A stretch of DNA of 64,000 nucleotides from Paraglaciecola sp. L1A13 (lineage in GTDB: Bacteria; Pseudomonadota; Gammaproteobacteria; Enterobacterales; Alteromonadaceae), in assembly GCF_009796745.1 (NCBI RefSeq), contig NZ_CP047024.1, positions 4,898,001-4,962,000 of the forward strand, given 5' to 3'. Shown one piece after another: positions 1-9,061 of this stretch. Position numbers and translations under genes: made by a program. The notes under the pieces are model-generated. The model searched no databases and was not told where the DNA came from. It saw only the letters and a list, made by a program, of their open reading frames with translations. Every line of letters starts with the position of its first letter. The first letter of the stretch is position 1.

Positions 1-329
1 GCATTCACCATATATTCGACTGAATCGGCAATGATTTCACGCGATGGTAAGCTGTAAAGCATACCACTGTGACCCATGGCGATACCGTCATCGACCGCTA
101 TGGTGTTAAATTCTTTGGCTACGCCACCTGCAGCCTCGATGCTGCGCGCTACAAGTTGCCCCATGTCTTTTAGATGCACATGGCCAGGTACAAATTGCGT
201 AAATGAATTAGAAACAGCAATAATAGGCTTGCCAAAATCACCATCTTTCATACCAGTTGCACGCCAAAGCGCACGAGCACCGGCCATGTTTCTACCTTGG
301 GTTGTGGTTGCAGAACGTAATTTGGGCAT
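1..329 (-). CDS. ilvD: Dihydroxy-acid dehydratase, N-terminal part (runs off the window)
   Basis: Only the first 109 codons are present; the gene continues past position 1. Dihydroxy-acid dehydratase is the cytosolic Fe-S enzyme that makes the 2-keto acids in the third step of isoleucine/valine synthesis. The N-terminus [19 protein letters not shown], followed by [18 protein letters not shown] and later [19 protein letters not shown], is typical of the IlvD/Edd family. The ATG at 329-327 follows a purine-rich AGAGAAGAGAG tract. About 190 bases upstream lie an attenuator hairpin and a candidate leader peptide, so expression is probably set by branched-chain aminoacyl-tRNA supply. ilvD is the first structural gene here; ilvG, M or E are not between the leader and ilvD. 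Confidence 0.95.
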   Translation of the reverse strand, partial: MPKLRSATTTQGRNMAGARALWRATGMKDGDFGKPIIAVSNSFTQFVPGHVHLKDMGQLVARSIEAAGGVAKEFNTIAVDDGIAMGHSGMLYSLPSREIIADSVEYMVN

Positions 330-513
330 TCTCTCTTCTCTCTACTTTATATAGTGTTAAATAATCAGCCGAGGCGCATATCGAATTATCTTATGCGTGA
401 AAAACCTCGCCTTCTCGTCAAAATCGGTATCATCTAAATTGTGCTATGTAATGACGTCGCCATTACATTTTAATCTTACTTCTATACCAAGCTAAAGAAT
501 GCTTGATAAAAGC

Positions 514-543
514 AAAAAACCCCCCGAACTTTCGTGCGGGGGG
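514..543 (-). terminator. ilv attenuator terminator hairpin
   Basis: Read on the minus strand towards ilvD, CCCCCCG (543-537) pairs with CGGGGGG (526-520) and is followed at once by six U (519-514), an intrinsic terminator. It sits between the candidate leader peptide (572-646) and ilvD. A GGGGGG run at 581-576 on the same transcript can pair with the CCCCCC arm and would form a competing antiterminator. This is the layout of classical amino-acid attenuation. Confidence 0.85.
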
Positions 544-571
544 TCTAAATAAGTCTGACATATATCCAGAT

Positions 572-646
572 CTATCCCCCCGGAGAATACGTCTCCGCCA
601 CTGTCACCAAAATAATTACTTTGCTGCACGAGTAGGAATAGAACAC
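572..646 (-). CDS. ilvL: Candidate ilv operon leader peptide (24 aa)
   Basis: A 25-codon minus-strand frame from GTG (646-644) to TAG (574-572) encodes a peptide whose middle reads S-K-V-I-I-L-V-T-V. Codons 10-14 (619-605) are Val-Ile-Ile-Leu-Val, the amino acids made by this pathway. The stop codon lies next to the GGGGGG run that could act as antiterminator arm, and a small hairpin (GGAGA/TCTCC, 581-597) forms a possible pause site. A ribosome stalled on the Val/Ile/Leu codons would leave GGGGGG free; one reaching the stop would cover it and let the terminator form. The start is not secure: there is no ATG and no strong ribosome-binding site. In E. coli ilvL also lies between yifB/comM and the ilv genes. 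Confidence 0.55.
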   Translation of the reverse strand: MFYSYSCSKVIILVTVAETYSPGG

Positions 647-832
647 TTAGTTTAATTACTAGTTTAAATTTGGTATATCGTCACTGTATATATAGGTAAC
701 ACGAACCCCCATGTAGGATCAAGCAATGCTATATGCTTTTTTTGTGTCGTTTATATACAAACATAGTGGTTTGGCTATTTAGAATTTGTCATTTATCGGT
801 ATCATTCAGTCTCAAATAGCAGTGAGAATATT

Positions 833-1453
833 ATGAGTACCTGGTTACATTGGATTGATTTAATGGGCGTTGCGGTTTTTGCCGTTTCAGGCACGTTGAT
901 GGCCTACAAAAAGCAAATGGATAGTTTTGGCGTTGTCGTGCTGGCGTCGGTAACAGCCACTGGAGGCGGAACATTACGCGATATCATCCTCGATTTACCG
1001 GTATTTTGGGTGCAAGATCATAGTTTCTTTTTTGCAATATTAGCAGCTGCTTTTTGCACCATCATTTGGCTCAGAATAAGCCATCGCTTTCCTTTACGGT
1101 ATTTACAAGTCGCCGATGCTATAGGTCTCGCTTTCTTTAATGTCATGGGATTACAAAAAGCACTTACTTACGGCACGTCGCCATTTATCGCCATTGCACT
1201 GGGCACTATGACTGGCGTATTTGGTGGTCTTATTCGCGATGTCATTTGTCGAGAAATTCCTTTGGTGCTCAAAGGCGAACTTTATGCAACGGCTTGTATC
1301 ATCGGCGGCTTAAGTTATGTTTCAGCGCTATTCTTTGGCTTATCTACTTATAGCTGCATGATACTCGGCTTTGTTATCACCCTAACCATTCGCTTATTGG
1401 CCATGAAATGGCATTGGAACTTACCCGTTTTTAACCCAGAGCATATGGAATAG
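833..1453 (+). CDS. Trimeric intracellular cation channel (TRIC/YadS-type) membrane protein
   Basis: A 206-aa inner-membrane protein of about seven hydrophobic segments in two repeats, each carrying the family signature: GGGTLRD at residues 44-50 and GGLIRD at 131-136. This duplicated glycine-rich motif and the length match the bacterial TRIC/UPF0126 family (YadS, YicG). Homologues form monovalent-cation-selective trimeric channels; the bacterial role is poorly defined. The gene stands alone between the divergent ilvD leader region and comM, with about 100 bases before comM, so it may or may not be cotranscribed with it. The start ATG follows GTGAGAATATT, a modest ribosome-binding site. Confidence 0.9.
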   Translation: MSTWLHWIDLMGVAVFAVSGTLMAYKKQMDSFGVVVLASVTATGGGTLRDIILDLPVFWVQDHSFFFAILAAAFCTIIWLRISHRFPLRYLQVADAIGLAFFNVMGLQKALTYGTSPFIAIALGTMTGVFGGLIRDVICREIPLVLKGELYATACIIGGLSYVSALFFGLSTYSCMILGFVITLTIRLLAMKWHWNLPVFNPEHME

Positions 1454-1555
1454 CTGTCGTTATTTATAATTACCAGTAAATCCAATGCAGTGGCATTAAG
1501 TCTCTGCGTTGACTAGCCTTATGACATTCTATTTGACTTGCAAAGGACTTTGCAT

Positions 1556-3070
1556 ATGTCGTTGGCAGTGGTGTTTTCAAGAGCCAGTGTTGGTATAGAT
1601 GCGCCACTTATAACGGTAGAAGTGCATCTGGCCAATGGTTTACCGTGTTTTAACTTAGTTGGCTTACCCGAAGCGTCGGTGCGAGAAGCGAAAGACAGAG
1701 TCCGCAGCGCATTAATTAATTCTGGATTTGAATTCCCCGCTCGGCGTATTACGGTCAACCTCGCACCTGCCGATTTACCCAAAGAAGGTGGACGTTTCGA
1801 CTTAGCCATCGCCATCGGTATTATCGCTGCAAGCAATCAGCTCGCTGGCGCAAGCCTAAACGGTATAGAGCTGGTGGGAGAGCTTGCCTTATCTGGCGAA
1901 ATACGCTCCATCAAAGGTGCTCTGCCTTTCACTTATGCCTGTTACAAAGCCGGGCGCATTGCAATTTTGCCCCTTGATAACGCGAATGAAGCAGCCCTAA
2001 TCAGTGGCGCAAAGATCGTTCCTGCTAGTCAGTTACTTGATGTATTTCATCATCTTGGCAAACAAAAAAGCCTTGCCTTATTCACCTCGGACAATATTGC
2101 CAAAGAAGCCGAGTATGAAGTTGATTTACAAGATGTTGTGGGCCAAATATCGGCAAAACGTGCGCTCGAAATTGCGGCAGCTGGGGGCCACAATATACTT
2201 TTCACCGGACCTCCAGGTACAGGCAAAACAATGCTTGCTAGTCGCTTAATCACCATATTACCGCCCATGACCGATGAAGAAGCACTCGCAAGTGCCGCTA
2301 TTCACTCGATTGTTGGAAAACCTGTTAATCCGGAAACATGGAAGCAGCGAGCGTTTCGCCATCCACACCACACCAGCTCAGCAGTGGCACTCGTCGGAGG
2401 TGGGAGTGTGCCAAGACCCGGAGAAATATCATTAGCTCATCACGGAGTTTTATTTTTAGATGAGCTACCCGAATTCGACCGCAAAGTACTCGATGTTCTA
2501 CGAGAACCTTTAGAATCTGGCTTCGTATCTATATCTAGAGCCGCGCGACAGGCGCAGTTTCCTGCACAATTTCAATTAGTCGCAGCAATGAACCCCAGTC
2601 CCACTGGCAGCCTCAATGATGGGCGTTGTACAGCAGATCAGATACTGCGTTATTTGAATCGCATTTCGGGACCTTTTCTGGACCGTATTGATTTACAAGT
2701 AGATGTGCCTAAACTAAATAGCAACGAATTTTCTGAGCAAGTGAAAGAACGAGGACAAAGCAGTAATGAGATACGCCAACGAGTTATCCAAGCGCGTAAT
2801 GTCGCCCTCGCCCGCAGTAATAAACCCAATACTCTATTGGGCAGCAAAGAAGTGCAAAAACACTGTACTCTCTCGCCCGAGGATCAACATTTTTTACAAG
2901 GTGCGGTTGAAAAACTAGGATTGTCTTTACGTACATATCATCGAGTGCTGAAAGTGTCACGCACCATAGCTGATTTAGCAGGCGAGCCTAATATAAAGCG
3001 TCAACACTTAGCCGAAGCTCTTAATTACCGTGCTTTTGATCGAATGCTCGCACAGCTTGCCTATAATTAG
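1556..3070 (+). CDS. comM: ComM/YifB AAA+ Mg-chelatase-like helicase
   Basis: 504 residues if begun at ATG 1556, which has AAAGGA eight bases upstream; a TTG at 1538 would add six residues and is less likely. It has an N-terminal ChlI-like domain (about 20-140), an AAA+ core with Walker A GPPGTGKT near residues 218-225 and FLDELPEF as Walker B, and a C-terminal Mg-chelatase-type helical region. ComM is a hexameric branch-migration helicase that helps integrate single-stranded DNA during natural transformation; in non-competent bacteria its role is less clear. It lies beside the ilv genes, as yifB does in E. coli. Its end is 11 bases from the convergent ilvY. Confidence 0.95.
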   Translation: MSLAVVFSRASVGIDAPLITVEVHLANGLPCFNLVGLPEASVREAKDRVRSALINSGFEFPARRITVNLAPADLPKEGGRFDLAIAIGIIAASNQLAGASLNGIELVGELALSGEIRSIKGALPFTYACYKAGRIAILPLDNANEAALISGAKIVPASQLLDVFHHLGKQKSLALFTSDNIAKEAEYEVDLQDVVGQISAKRALEIAAAGGHNILFTGPPGTGKTMLASRLITILPPMTDEEALASAAIHSIVGKPVNPETWKQRAFRHPHHTSSAVALVGGGSVPRPGEISLAHHGVLFLDELPEFDRKVLDVLREPLESGFVSISRAARQAQFPAQFQLVAAMNPSPTGSLNDGRCTADQILRYLNRISGPFLDRIDLQVDVPKLNSNEFSEQVKERGQSSNEIRQRVIQARNVALARSNKPNTLLGSKEVQKHCTLSPEDQHFLQGAVEKLGLSLRTYHRVLKVSRTIADLAGEPNIKRQHLAEALNYRAFDRMLAQLAYN

Positions 3071-3081
3071 CTGCACCCAAG

Positions 3082-3936
3082 TTAGCAATTAAATAAAGCT
3101 TGAATAGCTGGCTCACTTTGACGTTTGCGGATACAACATAATCCAATCTGATAGGGTTCGATATCATCGAGTTTGATGCGATTTACCCGCTGACTGATGG
3201 TCGAATTATCGAGTACGATTTCCGGTACTATGCCCAACCCGCAGCCCAAAGCAACCATACTGACAATCGCTTCATTACCTGCAACCGTTGCATATACTCG
3301 TGGACGAATCCCTTGCTCAGCAAACCAATGGTGCACGATACGTTTTGACGGCCCAGACTCAGGTAAAATGACCGAATGTTCTCGCCAATCCACTTGGCTT
3401 AAACGCGTTAATTGGGTGTCTTTAGGCGCAATAAGTAATAAGGGAACCTCTCCTAAAGGCAAAAATGTCAATTCCTGGGGAAAGTCAGGAGTATGGATAG
3501 CAATCGAGGCATCAACTTCTTGTTGCATGACCTTACTGGCTGATAACGCTGGATCACCAGTGCTGAGCTTTATCTCTACTTGCGGGTATTGATGACGGAA
3601 ACTATCAAGTAATTTTGGTAGATGACTTTGACTCGCTGTTACTGAGCAATAAAGACTTAGCTCACCCTGTATTTGCTTATGATCTTGTTGTAATTCCCAC
3701 TTTACTTTCTTCCATTCTGACAACGTTTGCTGGGTGAATCTAAGTAATTTAGCCCCCGCAGCCGTCAGTTTTACTTTACGATTATCACGGACAAAAAGGG
3801 ACGTTCCACAATCTTCCTCAAGGCGCTGAATGATACGACTTAACGTTGAAGGGCTTACAAATAGGGCTTCGGCAGTTCTACTGAAATGTAAACTGCTGGC
3901 CAAATGTTGAAACAATTCCAAGCTTCGAATATCCAC
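3082..3936 (-). CDS. ilvY: LysR-type regulator IlvY, activator of ilvC
   Basis: 284 residues: a winged helix-turn-helix at 1-60 (MDIRSLELFQHLASSLHFSR..., with SPSTLSRIIQRLEE as recognition region) and a two-lobed effector domain from about 90. IlvY proteins bind acetolactate or acetohydroxybutyrate and activate ilvC. The assignment rests on the LysR fold and on the divergent position next to ilvC, the arrangement in E. coli. The 143-base intergenic region holds two TTGCAAA elements 22 bases apart (3961-3989), a plausible operator. The protein is slightly shorter than E. coli IlvY. Confidence 0.9.
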   Translation of the reverse strand: MDIRSLELFQHLASSLHFSRTAEALFVSPSTLSRIIQRLEEDCGTSLFVRDNRKVKLTAAGAKLLRFTQQTLSEWKKVKWELQQDHKQIQGELSLYCSVTASQSHLPKLLDSFRHQYPQVEIKLSTGDPALSASKVMQQEVDASIAIHTPDFPQELTFLPLGEVPLLLIAPKDTQLTRLSQVDWREHSVILPESGPSKRIVHHWFAEQGIRPRVYATVAGNEAIVSMVALGCGLGIVPEIVLDNSTISQRVNRIKLDDIEPYQIGLCCIRKRQSEPAIQALFNC

Positions 3937-3960
3937 ATTAATTCCTTATCAAATACAGTG

Positions 3961-3989
3961 TTGCAAAATATGAAACGTTACGTTGCAAA
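3961..3989. promoter_or_regulatory. Candidate IlvY operator: tandem TTGCAAA elements
   Basis: TTGCAAA occurs at 3961-3967 and again at 3983-3989, a 22-base spacing or about two helical turns, between ilvY and ilvC. A regulator dimer or tetramer could bind both on one DNA face. The regulator assignment is inferred from position. Confidence 0.5.
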
Positions 3990-4079
3990 TATATCATTTT
4001 AATCAACAGAAGAAATACCCTATTCTCTCAACCACACGAGATCGTCACTGACTTGTTGCACTTATAGGAATCAAAAAGA

Positions 4080-5564
4080 ATGGCAAATTATTTCAATACA
4101 TTATCTTTACGTCAGCAACTAGACCAAATTGGTCGTTGCAGATTCATGCAGCGCAGCGAATTTTCAGAAGGCTGTAATTTTCTTAAAGGTAAAAAGATCG
4201 TAATCGTAGGTTGTGGCGCTCAAGGTTTAAACCAAGGCCTTAATATGCGTGATTCAGGTTTAGACGTTTCTTACACTTTACGTCAAGCCGCAATCGATGA
4301 AAAACGCGAATCATTTCAGCGTGCTAGCGGTAACGGTTTCACCGTTGGTACATATAAAGAACTTATTCCAAGCGCTGACATAGTTTACAACTTAACGCCT
4401 GACAAGCAGCATTCAAGCGTAGTTGAGGCGATTATGCCTTTAATGAAAGAAGGTGCCGCACTAGGTTATTCTCACGGTTTCAACATCGTTGAAGAAGGAC
4501 AGCAAATTCGTTCAGATATTACGGTTGTGATGTGCGCGCCTAAATGTCCAGGTACTGAAGTTCGTGAAGAATACAAACGCGGGTTCGGCGTACCAACCCT
4601 TATCGCAGTTCATCCTGAGAATGATCCACAGCAACAAGGCTGGGATATCGCTAAAGCACTAGCAAGTGCAACTGGCGGAGACCGTGCAGGTGTACTTGAG
4701 TCATCTTTTGTAGCTGAAGTTAAGTCTGACTTAATGGGCGAGCAGACCATTCTTTGTGGTATGCAGCAAACAGCAGCGGTTCTTGGTTACGAAAAAATGG
4801 TTGCTGACGGTATCGACCCAGCTTATGCAGGCGCATTGATCCAATTCGGCCTGGAAGCCATCACCGAAGCACTTAAAATCGGTGGCGTTACTAACATGAT
4901 GGACAGACTGTCTAATACGGCTAAGATCAAAGCATTTGATTTGTCTGAACAATTAAAAGATATGTTGAAACCGTTATTTGGTAAACACCAAGACGACATC
5001 ATCAGCGGCGAATTTTCGCGCACTATGATGGAAGATTGGGCCAACGGCGATGCTAACTTATTAAAGTGGCGTGAAGAAACGGGTCAATCTGGTTTTGAAA
5101 ACGCCCCTGAATACAGCGGTAAAATCGATGAGCAAGAATTTTTCGATAACGGCGTATTTATTGTTGCCATGATTAAAGCGGGTGTTGAACTAGCATTCGA
5201 CGTAATGGTTGAAGCAGGCATTCTTCCTGAATCAGCATATTACGAGTCACTACATGAAACACCGCTTATTTCGAATACTATCGCTCGTAAGCGTTTGTAC
5301 GAAATGAACGTCGTTATCTCTGATACTGCTGAATATGGCAACTACTTATTTGCTAATGTAGCCATCCCATTATTAGCAGATAAATTGATGCCAAGCATAG
5401 GCACCGAGTTAATCGGTAAGCCATTCGCAGCGACCAGTAATAGTGTTGATAATAAAACTCTCGTTGCCGTAAACAAGGCGATTCGCGAGCATGGTGTTGA
5501 AAGCGTAGGTGACAAATTACGTGGTTACATGACTGACATGAAAGCCATAGTTGAAGCGGTTTAA
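4080..5564 (+). CDS. ilvC: Ketol-acid reductoisomerase, class II (long form)
   Basis: Converts 2-acetolactate and 2-aceto-2-hydroxybutyrate to the dihydroxy acids with NADPH and Mg2+, second common step of Val/Ile synthesis. At 494 residues it is the long class II form with a duplicated knotted helical domain, close to E. coli IlvC (491). The Rossmann motif GCGAQG is at 44-49, followed by the basic NADPH-binding segment SYTLR. The region around [19 protein letters not shown] and the later [15 protein letters not shown] (Mg-binding acidic residues) are conserved. TAGGAATCAAAAAGA precedes the ATG. It is divergent from ilvY and closed by a strong terminator at 5630-5656, so it is monocistronic. 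Confidence 0.98.
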   Translation: MANYFNTLSLRQQLDQIGRCRFMQRSEFSEGCNFLKGKKIVIVGCGAQGLNQGLNMRDSGLDVSYTLRQAAIDEKRESFQRASGNGFTVGTYKELIPSADIVYNLTPDKQHSSVVEAIMPLMKEGAALGYSHGFNIVEEGQQIRSDITVVMCAPKCPGTEVREEYKRGFGVPTLIAVHPENDPQQQGWDIAKALASATGGDRAGVLESSFVAEVKSDLMGEQTILCGMQQTAAVLGYEKMVADGIDPAYAGALIQFGLEAITEALKIGGVTNMMDRLSNTAKIKAFDLSEQLKDMLKPLFGKHQDDIISGEFSRTMMEDWANGDANLLKWREETGQSGFENAPEYSGKIDEQEFFDNGVFIVAMIKAGVELAFDVMVEAGILPESAYYESLHETPLISNTIARKRLYEMNVVISDTAEYGNYLFANVAIPLLADKLMPSIGTELIGKPFAATSNSVDNKTLVAVNKAIREHGVESVGDKLRGYMTDMKAIVEAV

Positions 5565-5629
5565 CCCTTCATAAAACGAATAGTAAATTGAACAATTTCT
5601 GTCGTTAGGTGCTGTAAAAAGCCCTCTTT

Positions 5630-5656
5630 GCCCAGCCAATTTGGCTGGGCTTTTTT
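5630..5656 (+). terminator. Rho-independent terminator of ilvC
   Basis: GCCCAGCCA (5630-5638) pairs with TGGCTGGGC (5642-5650), followed by six T. It lies 66 bases after the ilvC stop. Confidence 0.9.
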
Positions 5657-6284
5657 ATGTCTGAGACTATCTGTCTCAATACGAATCAAGACCATACCGA
5701 GCAAATTTCAACTAAATATAGCTGTATCATAATCATTGTTTACCTCTAAATATCGCAGATGTCGTATAAAAAGCGACTAGAATATGTTGTTTATCAGCTA
5801 CAAAAATTGATGTTATGAAAGGGCTTATTCTGGCTTAAGTCGTTTAAAATTCGTACAAAAAAGCATCATTCCCCGTAGTATTATGTCTTTATTCAGTCGC
5901 GTATCGGGTACTGTATATCGGGATTATTTTTATTTTCGCTCAATAAATATTCATTTATTGGATAGCGATAAAATACTATTTTTGATGTAACTATAGGTCA
6001 GAATCTGGAGGTAAATAAAAGGAGTGTACCTAAAATCATACATTAAAAACCATGTTTTTTCTGTATAAAAATCATAGAGAAACATATAGACCTTAGTCTA
6101 AAGGAACAATTTTTTAACAATCAGCATATGCAATACATGCCATTGTATCGATATAGCAACACGAAAAAAATTATCCCTGCCGTAAACCCTTGTTATTAGC
6201 GGAAAAAAAACATGGCCTATGTATTGCTTTAGTCGAAGTTCCCGAACTCCCAAATGTTTACCCACCAAGATAACAGGAAATCCA
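5657..6284. other. Gene-poor stretch upstream of the 110-aa protein; one hairpin
   Basis: No coding frame with a credible start was found in these 628 AT-rich bases. The clearest structure is an inverted repeat: TCGCTCAATAAAT (5936-5948) faces ATTTATTG (5953-5960) plus AGCGA (5964-5968), giving a stem of 13 pairs with a three-base bulge. It could be a regulatory hairpin or part of a small RNA; no promoter or T tract decides this. Confidence 0.4.
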
Positions 6285-6617
6285 ATGAGCGAAAAAATAA
6301 CTAGAATGACTAAAATGGGCGATTGGGTCTTTGAAGTAAAAATGGTTAGAGCGTTAAAAGTCGCCAAACACGGAGATCCATATTCAGCAGTAGCGATGCT
6401 TACCGCCAATGGTGAGCAAATGTATATCGATACCCAACTAACCAAAGACAACGAAGAACTATCTAAAAGCGATTTTTTAACTATTTACAAATTTTGTGAG
6501 TCGTTAGACATGAAATATGTATGCTATGACCGCATGAAAAACGGTGTTCGTAGTTCAAAAGTTCTTGCGATAGAGCCCACTAAAGTTCAACGTCCTGCTA
6601 TTCGTTTAGTTAAATAG
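6285..6617 (+). CDS. Hypothetical protein, 110 aa
   Basis: Not recognised. Beginning at ATG 6285 (AGGAAA seven bases upstream) gives a basic, soluble 110-residue protein with no signal peptide or membrane segment. The first 40 residues (KITRMTKMGDWVFEVKMVRAL...) look beta-strand rich and the middle (KSDFLTIYKFCESLDMKYVCYDRMKNG) alternates helix and strand, so a small alpha/beta fold is likely. The frame could be opened further upstream at 6219, but that extension is low-complexity and lacks a ribosome-binding site. It is isolated: a long non-coding stretch precedes it and a convergent lipoprotein gene follows. Function unknown. Confidence 0.65.
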   Translation: MSEKITRMTKMGDWVFEVKMVRALKVAKHGDPYSAVAMLTANGEQMYIDTQLTKDNEELSKSDFLTIYKFCESLDMKYVCYDRMKNGVRSSKVLAIEPTKVQRPAIRLVK

Positions 6618-6737
6618 TATTTATAAAAATTTTATCCGTTTTAGAAAACCCGAACATATAATAACGACGTCCTGCTTTCATTGTTAAGGATAACAATGAG
6701 GCACGTTGCATTGCGCCCCCATTATCACTAATCTTTT

Positions 6738-7385
6738 TTAGTTTTTACTCATAGGTATAATTTTAAGCTCTACTCGACGATTTTTCTGACGGCCAACGTC
6801 AGTGGTATTATCAGCAATCGGCGCATATTCCCCCATACCTAGCGTTGAAATTCTTCTGTTATCGACACCATTCTGCACTAGATAATTTTTCACACTATTA
6901 GCCCGAGCTTCAGACAAACGCTGATTCATATCATCTGCGCCGGTACTATCGGTATGGCCTTCTACCATCAATGTAGTTTTTTCATACTTGTTAATAACCA
7001 AAGCCACATCTTTTAAGACAGGATAAAAACTACCATCGACTGAAGCATTCCCAGAGCTAAACGTAATACTGCTAGGCATATATAAGCGCAAAGTATCACC
7101 CTCACGGTAAACCTCAACGCCACTATCTGCTAGTTCGTCACGAAACTCCTGCTCTTGCTTATCCATGTAATTACCAATAGCAGAACCTGCTAGTGCGCCG
7201 ACTGCTGCACCCCACACATATCGGCTTTTGTCGTTGTCACCAGTGCCTTTACCCAGTAAAGCCCCTACGATGGCGCCAATGCCTGCGCCTTTTTGCGTGT
7301 TAGAGGCATTACCCATGGAATTAGAGGCACACCCACCTAACATTAGGCCCGACAACGCTAATCCAACAACCAGTTTCTTGTACAT
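6738..7385 (-). CDS. OmpA-family outer-membrane lipoprotein with glycine zipper (YiaD-like)
   Basis: 215 residues. A lipoprotein signal peptide ends in the lipobox LGGC (Cys19). A glycine-zipper region (about 30-75: GAGIGAIVGALLGKGTG..., GAAVGALAGSAIGNYMDKQ) follows, then a linker and an OmpA-like peptidoglycan-binding domain (about 105-213) with VEGHTDSTGADDMNQRLSEARA and the NRRVE ending. It probably anchors outer membrane to peptidoglycan through the diaminopimelate-binding Asp and Arg. The architecture matches E. coli YiaD. AAGGAGTCTCAG precedes the ATG. It appears monocistronic, since a strong hairpin (7539-7562) lies between it and the upstream exporter gene. Confidence 0.9.
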   Translation of the reverse strand: MYKKLVVGLALSGLMLGGCASNSMGNASNTQKGAGIGAIVGALLGKGTGDNDKSRYVWGAAVGALAGSAIGNYMDKQEQEFRDELADSGVEVYREGDTLRLYMPSSITFSSGNASVDGSFYPVLKDVALVINKYEKTTLMVEGHTDSTGADDMNQRLSEARANSVKNYLVQNGVDNRRISTLGMGEYAPIADNTTDVGRQKNRRVELKIIPMSKN

Positions 7386-7538
7386 CTGAGACTCCTTAGA
7401 AAACGACTTTGCCTCGACTATCGTTACTACTTACGTTAGGCAAAATCTATAATGCCAATTATCCAGCCTTTAACTGAACGATATATGAATGCTTTACTAA
7501 AGCCTTGAAGCACGAACTGTTCCAAGGTAATTAAGATT

Positions 7539-7562
7539 GCCCCTAACAGAAAGTTTAGGGGC
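7539..7562 (-). terminator. Hairpin after the MFS exporter gene
   Basis: GCCCCTAA (7539-7546) and TTAGGGGC (7555-7562) form an 8-bp GC-rich stem 17 bases after the stop of the exporter gene. There is no clear U tract, so it is either a weak terminator or an mRNA 3'-end stabiliser. Confidence 0.55.
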
Positions 7563-7578
7563 GTAGAATGGATGGTCG

Positions 7579-8811
7579 CTAAGTTGGTGCTTTGGGCCGC
7601 TCTGCAAACCAAAAAAATAAAAATGAGGCGAAGCCAAAACCTACAAAGCCAATAGCAATAGGCGTCATTGAGTTTTCAATGAAGCTACCTACAAATACGG
7701 CAGAGGGCACAGATATAATGCTACTCAGTGAGCCAATGATCGCCGCACCAAGACCCGCCGTATCGCCTAAAGGTTGCATAGCCATAGAATTAAGATTGCC
7801 AAATAAAATGCCGATACAAAAAAATGCAGCAAACAAAATGCTGATTAAGTAATTAAGGGGTGGAAGCCCCTCATATATTAAGCACATAATCAGTAGTATA
7901 GAGGTAAATCCTAGCCATCCAAAAATGGCCCAAGTACACAATTTACGCATACCCAAACGCATGACTAACGTACCGTTGATAAACGATGCAAATCCAATTG
8001 AGAAAGCGAGCAGAGCAAAATATAGAGGGAATAGGTCTCCTGTGTCATATATGACCTGAAACACTGTCTGAGAAGCGCTGATATAGGCTAGAAAGCCACC
8101 AAAGACTAATCCCATAGAGAAGGTGTAAAACATCACGAGCTTATTACTCAGAATAAAGCGACTAGAATGATAAAGCTGATGCCAACTAAAGGGGACACGT
8201 TTATCTTTAGGCAAGGTTTCCGGCTGACGCAGAAAATACCATACGCCAGTTAATAAGCCGATGACCAAGAACGATGAAAAAATATGCTGCCATGAAAACC
8301 AAAAAAGAACCGCTTGGCCGAAGCTCGGGGCTAGCATAGGCACTAAAATAAAAACCATCATGATAAACGACATAACCCGAGCCATTGCCTCACCTTTATA
8401 TTGGTCTCGAATGACTGCTAAAGCTGCAATACGCGGGCCTGACACCCCAAAAGCTTGAATAACGCGACCAATCAATAACACCTTTAATGACTCAGCAAAC
8501 ATACACACAACGGTGCCAAGACCAAAAATGATCAACCCGGTGATAATGGTATAGCGTCGGCCTTTTGCGTCAGATAGCGGTCCAAAATACAGTTGGCCAA
8601 ATGCCATACCGATGAAAAATAATGAAACTATTAAATGGGTATCCTGAGGATCTGTGATCGCTAAATCTAGCGCAATTTGATTTAACGCCGGTAACATGGC
8701 ATCTATACTCAATGCCACTAGAGAAGTCATCAACGCCATTAGAGCTACGAATTCGACTAATCCTAAAGCAGGTTTAACCTTGGCAGCAGTTGTAGAGCGG
8801 GCGTTGGGCAT
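7579..8811 (-). CDS. Bcr/CflA-family MFS drug-efflux transporter
   Basis: 410 residues with 12 predicted membrane helices. The N-terminal half carries the DHA1 features: LDLAITDPQDTHLIVSLFFIGMAFGQLYFGPLSDAKGRR, containing the motif-A loop GPLSDAKGRR between helices 2 and 3, and the antiporter motif C region GRVIQAFGVSGPRIAALAVIRD. Both point to the Bcr/CflA subgroup of proton-driven exporters (bicyclomycin, chloramphenicol and related substrates). The true substrate cannot be read from sequence. The ATG follows AGGAATTTTC. No regulator gene is adjacent. Confidence 0.88.
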   Translation of the reverse strand: MPNARSTTAAKVKPALGLVEFVALMALMTSLVALSIDAMLPALNQIALDLAITDPQDTHLIVSLFFIGMAFGQLYFGPLSDAKGRRYTIITGLIIFGLGTVVCMFAESLKVLLIGRVIQAFGVSGPRIAALAVIRDQYKGEAMARVMSFIMMVFILVPMLAPSFGQAVLFWFSWQHIFSSFLVIGLLTGVWYFLRQPETLPKDKRVPFSWHQLYHSSRFILSNKLVMFYTFSMGLVFGGFLAYISASQTVFQVIYDTGDLFPLYFALLAFSIGFASFINGTLVMRLGMRKLCTWAIFGWLGFTSILLIMCLIYEGLPPLNYLISILFAAFFCIGILFGNLNSMAMQPLGDTAGLGAAIIGSLSSIISVPSAVFVGSFIENSMTPIAIGFVGFGFASFLFFWFAERPKAPT

Positions 8812-9061
8812 GAAAATTCCTCTGTTAGATTAAACGTCAATTCTACCATTGACTGAAGTAGGACTTGAACGTTTTATCAACATTGCTCGTCATTTATTGA
8901 AAGAAATATTTATCATTTTTTGCTATCCGTTAAACGCCATTCAAGAACGCTGATATATCGTAAAAACTAATTATAAAACATTACATTAGCTCTACAATCT
9001 TATTACACCGTTGACCAGCTTGCGAAATTGACAAAAAATACAATTTCAGGTGTTGAATGAT

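Noticed and set aside
76..354. 92-codon plus-strand frame at the window start
   Set aside because: Antisense to ilvD, whose translation is unambiguous.
6098..6451. 117-codon minus-strand frame over the 110-aa protein
   Set aside because: Antisense to the better supported plus-strand frame, no ribosome-binding site, composition typical of a shadow frame.
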